This document shows, in pieces, positions 31,817-41,920 of a stretch of 64,000 nt of DNA. Position 1 is the first letter of the stretch; each line of letters starts with the position of its first letter. The DNA comes from Candida dubliniensis CD36 (lineage: Eukaryota; Ascomycota; Pichiomycetes; Serinales; Debaryomycetaceae). The notes beneath the pieces are model-generated. The model had not been told where the DNA came from, searched no databases, and worked only from the letters and a program-made list of their open reading frames with translations. Where the stretch lies: NCBI RefSeq assembly GCF_000026945.1, contig NC_012861.1, forward strand, positions 1,798,001 to 1,862,000. The letters are read 5' to 3'. Position numbers and translations under genes: made by a program.

Positions 31817-33010
31817 ATGTCAAATAGCCCCAATCCGAACAATCCAAACAATCATCATCTAAACAAATCTCCAAATAATTTATCCAATAATAAACTCACT
31901 AATATGCTGTATTCTCAAGTTCAAACAACTTTACCACCTCAATTTACTGAATATCCACAACAAGCATTTGTACAACAAACATATCAACAACAACAGCATC
32001 AATATTTGCAAGCTCAACAAGCATTTCAACAACATCAACAACTTCAACTTTTAATGCAACAACCAGCACAACAACCACAACAACAACAACAACAACAGCA
32101 GCAGCTACAACCTTTTCCTTCAACTCAGATACCAGTTCTCCAACAACAACAACTACAACAACAGCAACAGGTTTATTCGCAACCAATAAATCAAAATGAA
32201 AACTATTACATACAAGCACCCCGAGGATACAGTAGCAGCAGCAGCAATATAAACTTACAACAATATCCTTTGAATGAACCAAGACAAACAAGTGTGCCTT
32301 CAATTTCTCCAGAGAAACAACAAAGCATTAATTTCAATTCTGAAAACTACAATTATTTGGTTCCATCTTTACCCCCATTGAACACAATTGGGGCCACTAC
32401 TACATCGCATACTCCTCAACAGCAGCAGCAACAACAACAACAACAACAAGTCTATAATACTTCTCCATTGTCGGCTACTTATGTGCACGAAAACTCTCAG
32501 TTTGTGGTACCATCAGTGGACACAACCAGAAGTTATCCAATGACAACTGTTCGTGGTGGTAGTGGTGGTGGTGGTGGTGGTATTGCTCCTCCCAAAAGAG
32601 GTAGAAAAAGAAGACATACTGCTACTGTTCATAATATGACTCCTGAAACCGCTGAAAGAAATAGATGTCGTATTTGTAATAAACAATTCAAACGTCCATC
32701 ATCATTACAAACTCATTATTATTCTCATACTGGAGAAAAAATATTTAAATGTCCTTGGGATGGATGTGGTAGATTGTTTTCTGTTAAATCTAATATGACA
32801 AGACATTATAGATTACATGAACGAGATTTCAAAAGAGCTCAAGAACGTGAATTTGCACCTTCCCAACAACAACAACAACAACAACATCATCAACATCAAG
32901 TACCTAATATTGGAAGTGTCTCTCATTCATCTGCACCAATTCTACAACCACAACAACAACAACAACAACAACAAGAAACATTTAATACCAATAATCAAAA
33001 TTTGGGGTGA
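31817..33010 (+). CDS. C2H2 zinc-finger transcription factor with polyglutamine tracts
   Basis: Predicted sequence-specific DNA-binding regulator of 397 residues. Two adjacent C2H2 fingers occupy about residues 284-335: CRICNKQFKRPSSLQTH (C-x2-C-x12-H-x3-H) and CPWDGCGRLFSVKSNMTRHY (C-x4-C-x12-H-x3-H). The linker is HTGEKIFK, and a basic patch PKRGRKRRHT just before finger 1 is a likely nuclear signal. The RPSSL / CGR.F.VKSNM..H pair is typical of a fungal two-finger family. Both flanks are rich in Gln, with several (CAA)n runs (e.g. 32081-32105, 32419-32449, 32864-32884, 32951-32973), and a Gly run sits at 32563-32581. An 8.4-kb upstream region suggests complex regulation, as for Candida cell-fate and biofilm regulators. 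I do not recognise which named gene it is. Confidence 0.88.
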   Translation: MSNSPNPNNPNNHHLNKSPNNLSNNKLTNMLYSQVQTTLPPQFTEYPQQAFVQQTYQQQQHQYLQAQQAFQQHQQLQLLMQQPAQQPQQQQQQQQQLQPFPSTQIPVLQQQQLQQQQQVYSQPINQNENYYIQAPRGYSSSSSNINLQQYPLNEPRQTSVPSISPEKQQSINFNSENYNYLVPSLPPLNTIGATTTSHTPQQQQQQQQQQQVYNTSPLSATYVHENSQFVVPSVDTTRSYPMTTVRGGSGGGGGGIAPPKRGRKRRHTATVHNMTPETAERNRCRICNKQFKRPSSLQTHYYSHTGEKIFKCPWDGCGRLFSVKSNMTRHYRLHERDFKRAQEREFAPSQQQQQQQHHQHQVPNIGSVSHSSAPILQPQQQQQQQQETFNTNNQNLG

Positions 33011-33838
33011 AATGATTCTTCAGTCAAAAAAAAAAAAAAAAAAAAAAAAAAATAAACTTTCATTTCAAATTCAATAATCAATCATTAGTTATCTTTTATT
33101 TTATTTTATTTTATTCTATTTTATTTATTTTGTTTTCAATAATTTAAATTGTCTTTCATTTGCTTGTTTTCCATTTATCATTCAAAAACTTATCATAATG
33201 CAAAACCTGTATCTTTAATGTTCCTACTTGTAATAATAACACTTCCCTGCCCAAATTCTTCGTCACTCCTTTAATGATTATTATTCACAGCTGGTTGTTA
33301 TAGTTCCGTTTGAAATTTTTTTTTTTTTCCTTTCCTTTCCTTTCCTTTCCCCTTATATTCCGTGAGTTTTATTCTGTGTTTTTACCGCCGCCGCCGCTCC
33401 CTTGCTAGAGTTAAACTTCATTTAATATATTTATGTCCTTCCTTTAAATATTCCAAATAATATAATAAGTGTAATGTCTTAACGATCTTTAATATATAAA
33501 ATTATACATAAATTGATTCTTAGTTGGTGTAGAGAATTGTGAACTTTTTCACACTTATTCAAGTTGCAAAAAAAAAAAAAAAAAAAAATAAAAAAAAAAA
33601 AAAAAATTTTTTTTTAATGTACCCCCATGATCTACGTCAGTAATTAATATTAGATGGACATCGATTTCTGTAATTGAATCATTTATCAATGATTAACCAA
33701 GAGTAATCGATTGACAGCAATGATAAAGATTGTTGTTTACATTCAATGTATTCCTAACTGCCAAGTGTATTCTTTATTTGTTATTACCAGTTCAAAAAGA
33801 CATATGCACTTTACCTACTACTAATTTGCAACTTTGCA

Positions 33839-33872
<34 letters not shown>

Positions 33873-34014
33873 AAATGGAAAATCCTGAGACCCTTTTGAT
33901 CCCCACCGTCAAGAACATTTAAGAAACATTTCTAATTCCTTTCTTAAATATGTTGGATAAATTTCAAATTTTCAAAGATCTTTCAAAACATCATGGAAGT
34001 GTTGACTACTATTC

Positions 34015-34045
<31 letters not shown>

Positions 34046-34873
34046 ATTTCTATTGCTGTGGCTTACGTTTCAAATTTTATCTTTCCTTTCTAACACCCCC
34101 CCCCCCTTCAACTCCCCTTGTTCCAGAATCCATGTTTCAAAATTGAATTTTATTTTATAAAAAGATCATCAGTGAATACTTTTCTATTTCTTTTCTTTTT
34201 TTTTTTTTTTTTTTTTTTTTTCTTTCTTTCAAGTATCATTATAGCTTGCATAAACTTTTATGAACTTGTACATAATACAGAAATACACAACATAATAGTT
34301 TGTGTACAAAATACTACTACTACTACTACTACCAAGGATTTTTGATTTGATTATTACCAATTGAAACACTAGATATCAAACATACTTTCTTCTCACCTCA
34401 AAAATATTTGGTTTGTTTTTGATTGTTTGCAATTGGGTAAGCTTTTTTTTTTTTTTTTTTTTGAGGGTGGGGAGGGGGAGGGGAAATACTAAATATATCA
34501 ACCACATACCAATTCGATTTTGATGTTGATGGAAATATGTAAAACATATCCTCTTAATCTCTTTTACATGAATTCCAAATTCGTTTATGTTTGTCTTACG
34601 CCCACTTTAATTGCTTTTCATGTTAGAATGCTCAAATTGGTACACATATGCATATTGTCAATAGTAATAACAATTTGTGCATATACAGCAACAACAACAA
34701 CAACAACAAAAACAGCAACAACAGCTTGAGGAAGAAAAAGAAAACAGGCAGTCAATCAGGCAATCTTTTCATCATCATCATCATCCCCATGAACACTGCA
34801 AATAAGATAGCCGACTGCGATTATTCAAAACTGCGTTTTGGTGTATGGTAGAGCCTCATTATATTGCTTGTCG

Positions 34874-34908
<35 letters not shown>

Positions 34909-35448
34909 ACATATCATGTCCTACTGCAAATATGCAAAGTTATGCCAGTAATGGTTATCCTCTCTTGATCTTAAATACTGCTAATATATAGCAGGTTTAA
35001 CTTGATTTGCTACTATCACGGTTCATGCTTGCTGGCTTATAGTTTTTTTTTTTTTTTTTTTTTCAATCCGTTAAAAGATCGTTTGTGTTGTGGGCTGATA
35101 TTTTGTTTAAAAACTAGCTTGTAGAATTACTAAAAATAAACAAAAATTATCAAGTGATCTTCCAACAAGAATTAAGATATCATTACAAATGGACTGATTT
35201 TGAAGTTGCAAAACACAAGTCTGGTTCAAGTGATCAAAAATCTTATATTAATATTAATATTGTTTATTTTTTTTTTTCTTTCAAAGTCGTGTGACAAGAT
35301 CAAATCACGTGATTAACTGTTGGTTTGACGTTTGAACCAACCAAATTGGAGTAAATGTGAATTATTCAGAACGGAAAAAAAAAAAAAAAAAAAGAGTATT
35401 AATCCCAAGCACACTGTCAACAACAATCAATTACACAATACATATATA
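33011..35448. other. Intergenic region between C2H2 regulator and complex I gene
   Basis: About 2.4 kb rich in very long A or T runs (33024-33051, 33568-33606, 33842-33870, 34198-34220, 34876-34904, 35043-35063), a (TTTTA)n repeat (33088-33115) and TTG repeats (34015-34045). ORFs are repeat artefacts. A Cbf1-like site is at 35305-35312. Confidence 0.5.
35305..35312. promoter_or_regulatory. TCACGTGA, Cbf1-type site
   Basis: Perfect palindrome 137 bp before the ATG of the complex I subunit gene. In C. albicans Cbf1 is reported to act on respiratory genes as well as sulfur metabolism; binding here is inferred. Confidence 0.5.
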
Positions 35449-35631
35449 ATGGCTGCTGGACACATTGCAAGATATATTCGTCATGCTCCAGCTATAAAAC
35501 CACATGTTCCAGCTTATGTGAAATGGAGTTCCAAACTTTTAGGTGCTACTATGTGGTTTTGGATTATGTTGAGAATTAAAGAAGATGGGCCAGTTATGTT
35601 TGGTCTTAAATTACCATTTGAACATCATTAG
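35449..35631 (+). CDS. Small NADH:ubiquinone oxidoreductase (complex I) accessory subunit, NDUFB2-like
   Basis: Sixty residues from the ATG at 35449; the reading frame is open upstream only through an A tract. It has a basic N-terminus (MAAGHIARYIRHAPAIKPHV), one membrane helix (LLGATMWFWIMLRI) and the ending KEDGPVMFGLKLPFEHH. The pattern of a basic start, a helix LGATMWFW, then DGP and a C-terminal PF/W-xH resembles the fungal counterpart of the AGGG (NDUFB2) subunit in the membrane arm. The small size and single helix fit. Identification is by pattern, so subunit name is moderately sure; a mitochondrial inner-membrane location is inferred. Confidence 0.7.
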   Translation: MAAGHIARYIRHAPAIKPHVPAYVKWSSKLLGATMWFWIMLRIKEDGPVMFGLKLPFEHH

Positions 35632-35796
35632 TTATTCACAGAAACTACCCAAAAAAAAAGGGATAACTTTAGGCTATACAAGTTGGTTTTTAATGGTTTA
35701 TGACTTATTTCCTATACATGTATATTTATTCTATCAATAAACAGGGAACAATTCATTGTTGATTTTTTTTTTTTTTTTTTTTTTTTTGGTTGTTTG

Positions 35797-35828
<32 letters not shown>

Positions 35829-35852
35829 CATTATTACTAGTATAATGTTATA

Positions 35853-37373
35853 CTATCGCGAGGATCTATTTCCATTACCTCGTCGACCACGATAAGACCC
35901 TCTTCCTCCTCCTCCTCCTCCTCCTCTCAGACCTCTGCCACCTCTTGACCCTCCACGACCGCCACGTTCTTTCCCACCACCACCACCACCACCACCACGA
36001 TAATTAGTGGATTTATGAGGTGGCCGCACTGATTCTTCTTCTTTATTGTCTGTAATATCATCTTTAATGGTGTTATCGTCTGAAATCTTGAAATTGAAAT
36101 TGAACCCTTGACTGGTACAGTAATCTAAATTAAAATTACCCAAATTATCCAACTTAAAAATCACAATGTTATACTTTCCAGAGTCAGAATTATTGTAATC
36201 ACATAAATTAAAATGCCATAGATTATAATATGCTTGGAAATAATAATCATTGATTCGTTTCAATAATTTCTTATTCAATTCTGAGTTGTCTTCAGTAAAT
36301 AAACTCAATGGAACTATTTTCTCCAGTGAATCAGTTATAGAAACAGGAATTTTATCAAACAAACTTAACCCCAATTCAATCAAATTTTTCAAACTTTCAT
36401 TCGTATCATTGTTTACAAGCTCTATCAATTCATCTTTTATTACTAACCACAATTCACCTAAGATCATTCGAAGTCGAGAAAACTTTGATCGATAGTTTTC
36501 AACATATCCAGAAGATCCACCCATACTATCAACAAAACTCATACCATTCCCCATCACCGGATATCGGAAATGTAAGCCTTGACTGATGGTGAAATCTGCA
36601 TGTGTGATTATTGCCAAATGTTCCAAAAGCGGTGATTTAACAACTGGTACATGACTAATGAAAATATTGATTGTTGCATTCTTCATAGTACTAGTTGTTA
36701 AAGACTTTGAGTTTGTTACATTAATATATAATTCAGCTATTTGTAATAATGAAATCCAAAGCTCACCAACTTTCCCACAAATTCCTAGATAATTTAAATT
36801 CCCATTATCAAATAAACTATGTATTTTTAAAATGCCACCTAAACCATATAGCTTGATATTTGGTGATCCATTGGTTGTTTTGATTTCATAATTGTTTTTG
36901 TGATCGAGTAAAAATAAATTAGGAATAATTATCTGTTTTGTTTGTATCTTATCAATGATTTTAGGGTCATCTAATGGACCAAAAATGGTATATATTGGAC
37001 AAGGTAATACTTTTTCTCCATCAATATATTGTTGAAATTGACTGATACATTCTTTTGATGATAATAATTTTGATTTAAATAAAGCTAATTCATCAGGACT
37101 TGTAGAAGTTCCATTTGTTGATGAAATCTTACTTGAATTATTTAATTCTTCAACCAAATCAGGTTTCAATACTTCCAGAAAGGCAACTATTTGCTTAAGA
37201 TAATTCAACTCATTATAATCTTGAATTGTATTTATATCCCAAAATCCAAAATTACCAGTATGTATAATCAAGTCAATTGGTTGGTGTTGGTTGTATAATT
37301 TGGTCAAAATGTCGAAATTCCCTTGAATATCGGATAATGTTAATATTCTCAATCCATTAATTGATTGAAGCAT
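35853..37373 (-). CDS. Calcineurin-like phosphoesterase-related protein (DUF2433 type) with RGG tail
   Basis: 506 residues. The N-terminus reads LRILTLSDIQGNFDIL, the place where metallophosphoesterases have the first metal motif (GDxHG), and IIHTGNFGFWD where GD would be, then IFGPLDDP in place of GNHD. The metal-binding His/Asp pattern is therefore altered, as in the fungal DUF2433 group. The middle includes INIFISHVPVV and ADFTISQGLHFRYPV. The last about 55 residues are a Gly/Arg tract (GGGGGGG, RGGRGG, RGRRG) coded by GGT/GGA repeats, usual for RNA-binding or ribonucleoprotein association. Function is unknown to me; RNA-related activity is inferred from the RGG tail. It converges with the complex I gene across a T24 tract. 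Confidence 0.75.
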   Translation of the reverse strand: MLQSINGLRILTLSDIQGNFDILTKLYNQHQPIDLIIHTGNFGFWDINTIQDYNELNYLKQIVAFLEVLKPDLVEELNNSSKISSTNGTSTSPDELALFKSKLLSSKECISQFQQYIDGEKVLPCPIYTIFGPLDDPKIIDKIQTKQIIIPNLFLLDHKNNYEIKTTNGSPNIKLYGLGGILKIHSLFDNGNLNYLGICGKVGELWISLLQIAELYINVTNSKSLTTSTMKNATINIFISHVPVVKSPLLEHLAIITHADFTISQGLHFRYPVMGNGMSFVDSMGGSSGYVENYRSKFSRLRMILGELWLVIKDELIELVNNDTNESLKNLIELGLSLFDKIPVSITDSLEKIVPLSLFTEDNSELNKKLLKRINDYYFQAYYNLWHFNLCDYNNSDSGKYNIVIFKLDNLGNFNLDYCTSQGFNFNFKISDDNTIKDDITDNKEEESVRPPHKSTNYRGGGGGGGGKERGGRGGSRGGRGLRGGGGGGGRGSYRGRRGNGNRSSR

Positions 37374-38257
37374 TGTTCAAAAGTGACAGAGGAGGGGGGG
37401 GGGGGGTGGTACTGTTTGGTTTATAAATGTTTATTGAGATATTAAAATGAATGCACTTCGTAATTGGCTCTATTTGATATTTTCTCACTTTAATTATTTT
37501 AGTTGTTTATTATTATCATTGTGATTACTCTATTTTTCTTTTTTTTTTTTTTTTTTTCGTTTGGAAGTTCAAATGGTCAAGATAGCGGTAGTGGTAGTAG
37601 ATGGGTTGGGCTTGGTGGCGTGCATGGGAAAAAAAACAAACAAAATTCAGGCCAGGTCGACCCAGCCAAGCATCCATAGGTCGACCTTCATTCGTAACCA
37701 TAATCCTATGGACACCACATTATTTTATATATCTAATTGCCCTATTTTTTTTTTTTTTTTTTTTTTTTTTTACATTCTAATTCGTTTGTTGAAATTAATA
37801 GGATAACTTAGTTCCCATCCTCCACATTATGGCAGTGGGGAAGATAATGCTGGAAGTTATATCAGTTTCAAATCTGTATCTGTTTATCATAATGTTCTCT
37901 TTTTTTTTTCTTTCGTAGTGAAATGATAATTTTTCCCAAATTGGAAACTTTTAAACATAAACTTGCAGAAACAGGTCTCAAGCTTAATGATGATTTTACG
38001 TGACAATTTGAAATCTAAAGCGTAAAAGGTTATGAAATGTTCCTACATGGTTTTTTGAGTAATAATCATTACAGTGAAGAGGCTGAGATTATTATTATTA
38101 TTATTGTTGTTGTGGAATGATCAAAAGCAAACGTAATCTTAGCTTTCCAAGGGGGGGGGGAGGAGACGTGGTTAAAAATTATGTTGCAGGAATTGACGGG
38201 ATCAATTTGTAGGAACCGGCTGTTCCAAAGTTCTTCTAGAAAAATATTCCAAAACAA

Positions 38258-38288
<31 letters not shown>

Positions 38289-38948
38289 ACATCTTTTGGT
38301 AGCATTGGTTTACATGAACTTGGCCTTTTCTTTTTATTCCGTCTAGGATTATATTCTTTTAATTTGTTTAGTTTTCTTTCATTTTCAGCCATACTTCTTA
38401 AATTGATATAAACAATACATGATCCAATATATAGTAGTGGTAACCACGAGGTTATTATAAACTCAAAGTGGTTACAAAGAAGAAAATAAAAAATGTGGTC
38501 ATAGATTCGATATCGATGATGAAACGGGGCTAGGAAAAAGAAAAAAATGCAAGAAGAACCGCACTGCACCGCGCGGAGTGAAGCAAAATAAAAACGGGAA
38601 CTAGGCGCGAATAGGGAAGAAGAAAAAAAAAAAAAAAATAAAAAAGGAAAAATAATAAATTGAATCAAAACCTGAAATGGGAACCGAAATGAAATTGGCA
38701 TTCCACAGTCCCCTAATAATTATAAAAGAATTTTAATCCTTGATAATAATTATCATTTCATTATTTAAAATCCATATTATTTATTCTTCCATTGTATATA
38801 TTTAAAATCATCCCAGTTTACGACTTGGACAAAATATATTCTTCTATTTATCTAATTTATTTGTCCCTACTTTTACAACTACAGCATTTATATCCACACA
38901 TACACAAACGTTAAGTATCTATTATTTATAGAAACCAATTATGCGAAC
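37374..38948. other. Divergent region between DUF2433 gene and AVO2
   Basis: About 1.6 kb with G-runs (37393-37407, 38151-38161), several T or A tracts of 20-28 (37538-37558, 37747-37770, 38258-38280) and (TTA)n at 38089-38105. A 210-codon minus frame at 38069-38701 is open only through these runs and is not supported. A four-codon uORF lies at its end (38941-38955). Confidence 0.5.
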
Positions 38949-38955
38949 ATGTTAG
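38941..38955 (+). promoter_or_regulatory. Four-codon uORF overlapping the AVO2 start codon
   Basis: ATG-CGA-ACA-TGT-TAG at 38941-38955 begins eight bases before the AVO2 ATG (38949) in another frame and ends just after it. If the transcript starts upstream, ribosomes would meet it first, so it could reduce or regulate AVO2 translation. Confidence 0.55.
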
Positions 38956-40682
38956 AACCTCAGCAAAGAATCAGGAACGCCATAATAGAGGGGAACCTAC
39001 CCATTGTCAAACGAATATTATCCCGGTTCTCCGAACTATGGTTGAACATAGACCCAAAGAACCAAGGGTGGAGCAATCTCCACTATGCATCGTACTATGG
39101 ACATTATTTGATATGTATCCATTTAATATCATACATAAATAAGACAATAGGCAGCTTGGAACAGCATTATACCAAACTAGATTTGGTGGCCTTTGACGAT
39201 ACCACTGTATTGCATCTTTGTATGGAAAAGAAACACGCTCAAACATTGCATTATTTATTGCAAGAATTCCCAGGAAAAATATGGTTGAATTCCCTTGGTG
39301 GAAGCTCCAGACAAACACCGTTGCATTATAGTTGCATTTACGATTTCAAAGAAGGGACAAAGTTGCTATTGGAGTTTGGGGCTCAATGGAATATACAGGA
39401 TTCCCATGGCGATACATGTCTACATCTTTGCTTTCAGTTTGGAAGTGTTGGCTGCTTATATGAATTACTCAAATATATTATCATCTATTCCAAAACAAAG
39501 GAAGATTCATTTAAGAAAATCGAGGAGTTGGAGAATGTCAAAAACAACCAGAATTGGGTAGCCAAGGATTATTCATCAAGCTTTGATTTGATTACCCAAT
39601 ATGAGGAAATGAAAAGAGATCTACTATCTCAGGACTATACCGGTGCAGCTTCTGACCTAAAGTTCTCAGCCGAGTCAACAACACTGCCAAATCTTGAAGT
39701 GGCATCAATTGACACTCTAGGTAACAAAGTATTAGCAAGCCCAATTGTACTGATGTCGCTGCAACAGTCGGTGGTTAATAATGACAAAAACTTTGAAGGA
39801 CGTCAGCATTCACAATCATTGCCACCTGTGTTCAAGGCACAGCCACAGCCATTAATCAGACAAAGATCAAATACAACGTATATTTATAAACCACCATCCG
39901 CCTTAACCATAGCCACTGAAGGTTTAACAGGTAGGCCATCCTCCGCCAATTCATCGCCATTGTCACCAATGACTCCTCAGGCAACAACATCGAATAGAGC
40001 ACCGTCATTGAAATCAGTTACAATATCGCCTTCAGTCCGTACAAACGGAACTGCAAACTATTCCGCAGTCACAGACGATGAACCAATTTCCCCACACTCA
40101 GTAGTATCTATAACTTCGTCATTTAATCTGTCGCCAAATTACAAATTAGGCTCAAGAAAGAAGAGTTTTTCGTTTTCTAAATCGGTTCCATTACCATCGA
40201 TAAACTCTGAAAATGTTTTGTGGCCCTCAGTAAATGAAGAGGCAATGACAGAGTCACTGGCTCAACAAATATCACCCATAAAACGATCAGCAGCAGATCA
40301 TAAGCTGAGAAAGAATTCATCAGCCTCTTCTATCGCTGCCAAACTTGCGTTTAATTCTAGTCATTCATCACCAAATCATAACGAGAATTTGAGGAAACGG
40401 GCCGTATCCAAATCTAATAGTGTACACAGCAATAGCTTGAATAGTACCTCATCTGTTGGTAGCACAATCAGTTCTAGCAGTGTATCGAATATTGATACCG
40501 AAATATTGAGAAAAACAAAATCGTCTGGCACTCTTCCAACCAATAGTAGTCACAACAATAACAATGGGACGAGAATCCCAATTACTTTAAATAATAGCAG
40601 TGTGACCTCTTTGAATAGTAATGGTTCAGATAATTTGAAAAAGTATAGTGTTCATAGTATTAGTTTCAGCAGAGTGAGATGA
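38949..40682 (+). CDS. AVO2: TORC2 subunit Avo2, ankyrin-repeat protein
   Basis: Non-essential component of TOR complex 2 at the plasma membrane, acting in actin and sphingolipid signalling. 577 residues. The N-terminal 200 residues are ankyrin repeats: start MLEPQQRIRNAIIEGNLPIV, then WSNLHYASYYGHYLICIHLI, TVLHLCMEKKHAQTLHYLLQ, TPLHYSCIYDFKEGTKLLLE and DTCLHLCFQFGSVGCLYELL. This block is clearly like S. cerevisiae Avo2 (426 aa), which supports the start. The remainder is Ser/Asn/Pro-rich with probable phosphosites (SP/TP) and is longer than in S. cerevisiae. Several in-frame CTG codons (e.g. two near 39750-39765) should read Ser. Confidence 0.93.
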   Translation: MLEPQQRIRNAIIEGNLPIVKRILSRFSELWLNIDPKNQGWSNLHYASYYGHYLICIHLISYINKTIGSLEQHYTKLDLVAFDDTTVLHLCMEKKHAQTLHYLLQEFPGKIWLNSLGGSSRQTPLHYSCIYDFKEGTKLLLEFGAQWNIQDSHGDTCLHLCFQFGSVGCLYELLKYIIIYSKTKEDSFKKIEELENVKNNQNWVAKDYSSSFDLITQYEEMKRDLLSQDYTGAASDLKFSAESTTLPNLEVASIDTLGNKVLASPIVLMSLQQSVVNNDKNFEGRQHSQSLPPVFKAQPQPLIRQRSNTTYIYKPPSALTIATEGLTGRPSSANSSPLSPMTPQATTSNRAPSLKSVTISPSVRTNGTANYSAVTDDEPISPHSVVSITSSFNLSPNYKLGSRKKSFSFSKSVPLPSINSENVLWPSVNEEAMTESLAQQISPIKRSAADHKLRKNSSASSIAAKLAFNSSHSSPNHNENLRKRAVSKSNSVHSNSLNSTSSVGSTISSSSVSNIDTEILRKTKSSGTLPTNSSHNNNNGTRIPITLNNSSVTSLNSNGSDNLKKYSVHSISFSRVR

Positions 40683-41043
40683 AGAAAGATAATTTAACTT
40701 GAGAATTAATGGTTTCAGAGTTTTTTTCTAGTATTTCTTCATTTCAATTTGCAGAGCTTTATTTATCGTTTTGTATTACATATTTATTCCAAATTTATCC
40801 TGTAGATATTGTATTCCTGAATGATATATTAAGACTTTACAACTGTCTTAGCAAACTGTGAGACCATGATGATAATTTATTGGATGCACGACTTTGAACA
40901 TTTCTTTCTCTCTGATTTTTTTTTTTTTTTTTTACCTTCCCTTCCTTTCCCTTTTTGGTGGCAATAAGATTTTGGGTGAGTATTTTGGATAGAATTAATA
41001 AACAATATCTTTACATTTCTTTCAACTTTATTATTCATCGATT
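40683..41043. other. AVO2-RPN12 intergenic region
   Basis: About 360 bp: AVO2 3' UTR, a T18 run (40916-40933) and the PACE-like site of RPN12. Nothing else seen. Confidence 0.5.
40957..40965 (+). promoter_or_regulatory. PACE-like element (GGTGGCAAT) upstream of RPN12
   Basis: Matches eight of nine bases of GGTGGCAAA, 78 bp before the RPN12 ATG. RPT6 has similar sites, suggesting common Rpn4 control of these proteasome genes. Confidence 0.55.
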
Positions 41044-41877
41044 ATGTCTTTACAAAAACTTACTGCAGAGTTATATTCACTTTTTGCCAAAGAAGATTAT
41101 CAAGGCTGTCAGCAGTTGCTTGCTCCAATTAAACTAGAATTAGTTAAGCATGATTTATTGGTTCCTTTACCATCCAACACCACTGATAAAAACCAAATCA
41201 ATGATTTGAGAATTGCCCAAAGAATTTTGGAAATTGGAGCGTTATCGTCATTATTGACCAACAACTATTCAGGTTTCGAGAATTATTTTGCCCAGTTGAG
41301 ACCATTTTATGCCAATCCCAAGTTGCATAATTTGCAAAAAGTTCATATCAATACCGACATAACAAAGATCACTTCCTTATACTTGTTATACTTGTTGAGT
41401 CAGGGGTTGATTTCAAAATTTCATGTTGAGCTAGAAGTGATTTACAATTCATCGCAATATGATGTTCAACAAGACAAGTATTTACAATTTCCAATAAATT
41501 TAGAAAGTAATTTAATGGAAGGTAATTACATAAAAATCTGGAAGTTATTAAAAGAAGAGAAAAACCTACCATGTCAGGAATACACACATTTTGTTGATAC
41601 TTTGATAAACGCTTTACGTTTTGAAATTGCCAAATCTTTAGAGAAAACTTACGACTCAATTCCAATTTCTAATTGCAAGAATTTATTATATTTACCACAA
41701 GAATTGTCAGATTCCAACTTTGAGAAAACCTTAAAGGAAACTTACCAAGTTGATAATTGGAAATTTGAGGATGGTGTCATATACTTTGCTAAGAATGAAA
41801 ACGAAACCGATGCCGACAACCAGTCAGTTATAAAGAATTTATTGGGATACGCTGAACAAATCGAATCCATTGTATAA
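41044..41877 (+). CDS. RPN12: 26S proteasome lid subunit Rpn12
   Basis: PCI-domain subunit whose addition completes lid assembly. 277 residues, the family size (274 in S. cerevisiae). The N-terminus (LTAELYSLFAKEDYQGCQQL) is helical repeat. The middle has ALSSLLTNNYSGFENYFAQLRPFY and SLYLLYLLSQGLISKFHVELE, and the C-terminal PCI winged helix ends NWKFEDGVIYFAKNENE and a helix LLGYAEQIESIV. It converges with VPS28, with only 43 bp between stops (containing a TA run). Confidence 0.93.
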   Translation: MSLQKLTAELYSLFAKEDYQGCQQLLAPIKLELVKHDLLVPLPSNTTDKNQINDLRIAQRILEIGALSSLLTNNYSGFENYFAQLRPFYANPKLHNLQKVHINTDITKITSLYLLYLLSQGLISKFHVELEVIYNSSQYDVQQDKYLQFPINLESNLMEGNYIKIWKLLKEEKNLPCQEYTHFVDTLINALRFEIAKSLEKTYDSIPISNCKNLLYLPQELSDSNFEKTLKETYQVDNWKFEDGVIYFAKNENETDADNQSVIKNLLGYAEQIESIV

Positions 41878-41920
41878 ACAACAGACAGAGTAAACAAACA
41901 AGCATATATATATATATATA

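Noticed and set aside
38069..38701. 210-codon minus-strand ORF
   Set aside because: Open only because it runs through T and A tracts; Phe runs and no motif. It lies in the promoter region of AVO2.
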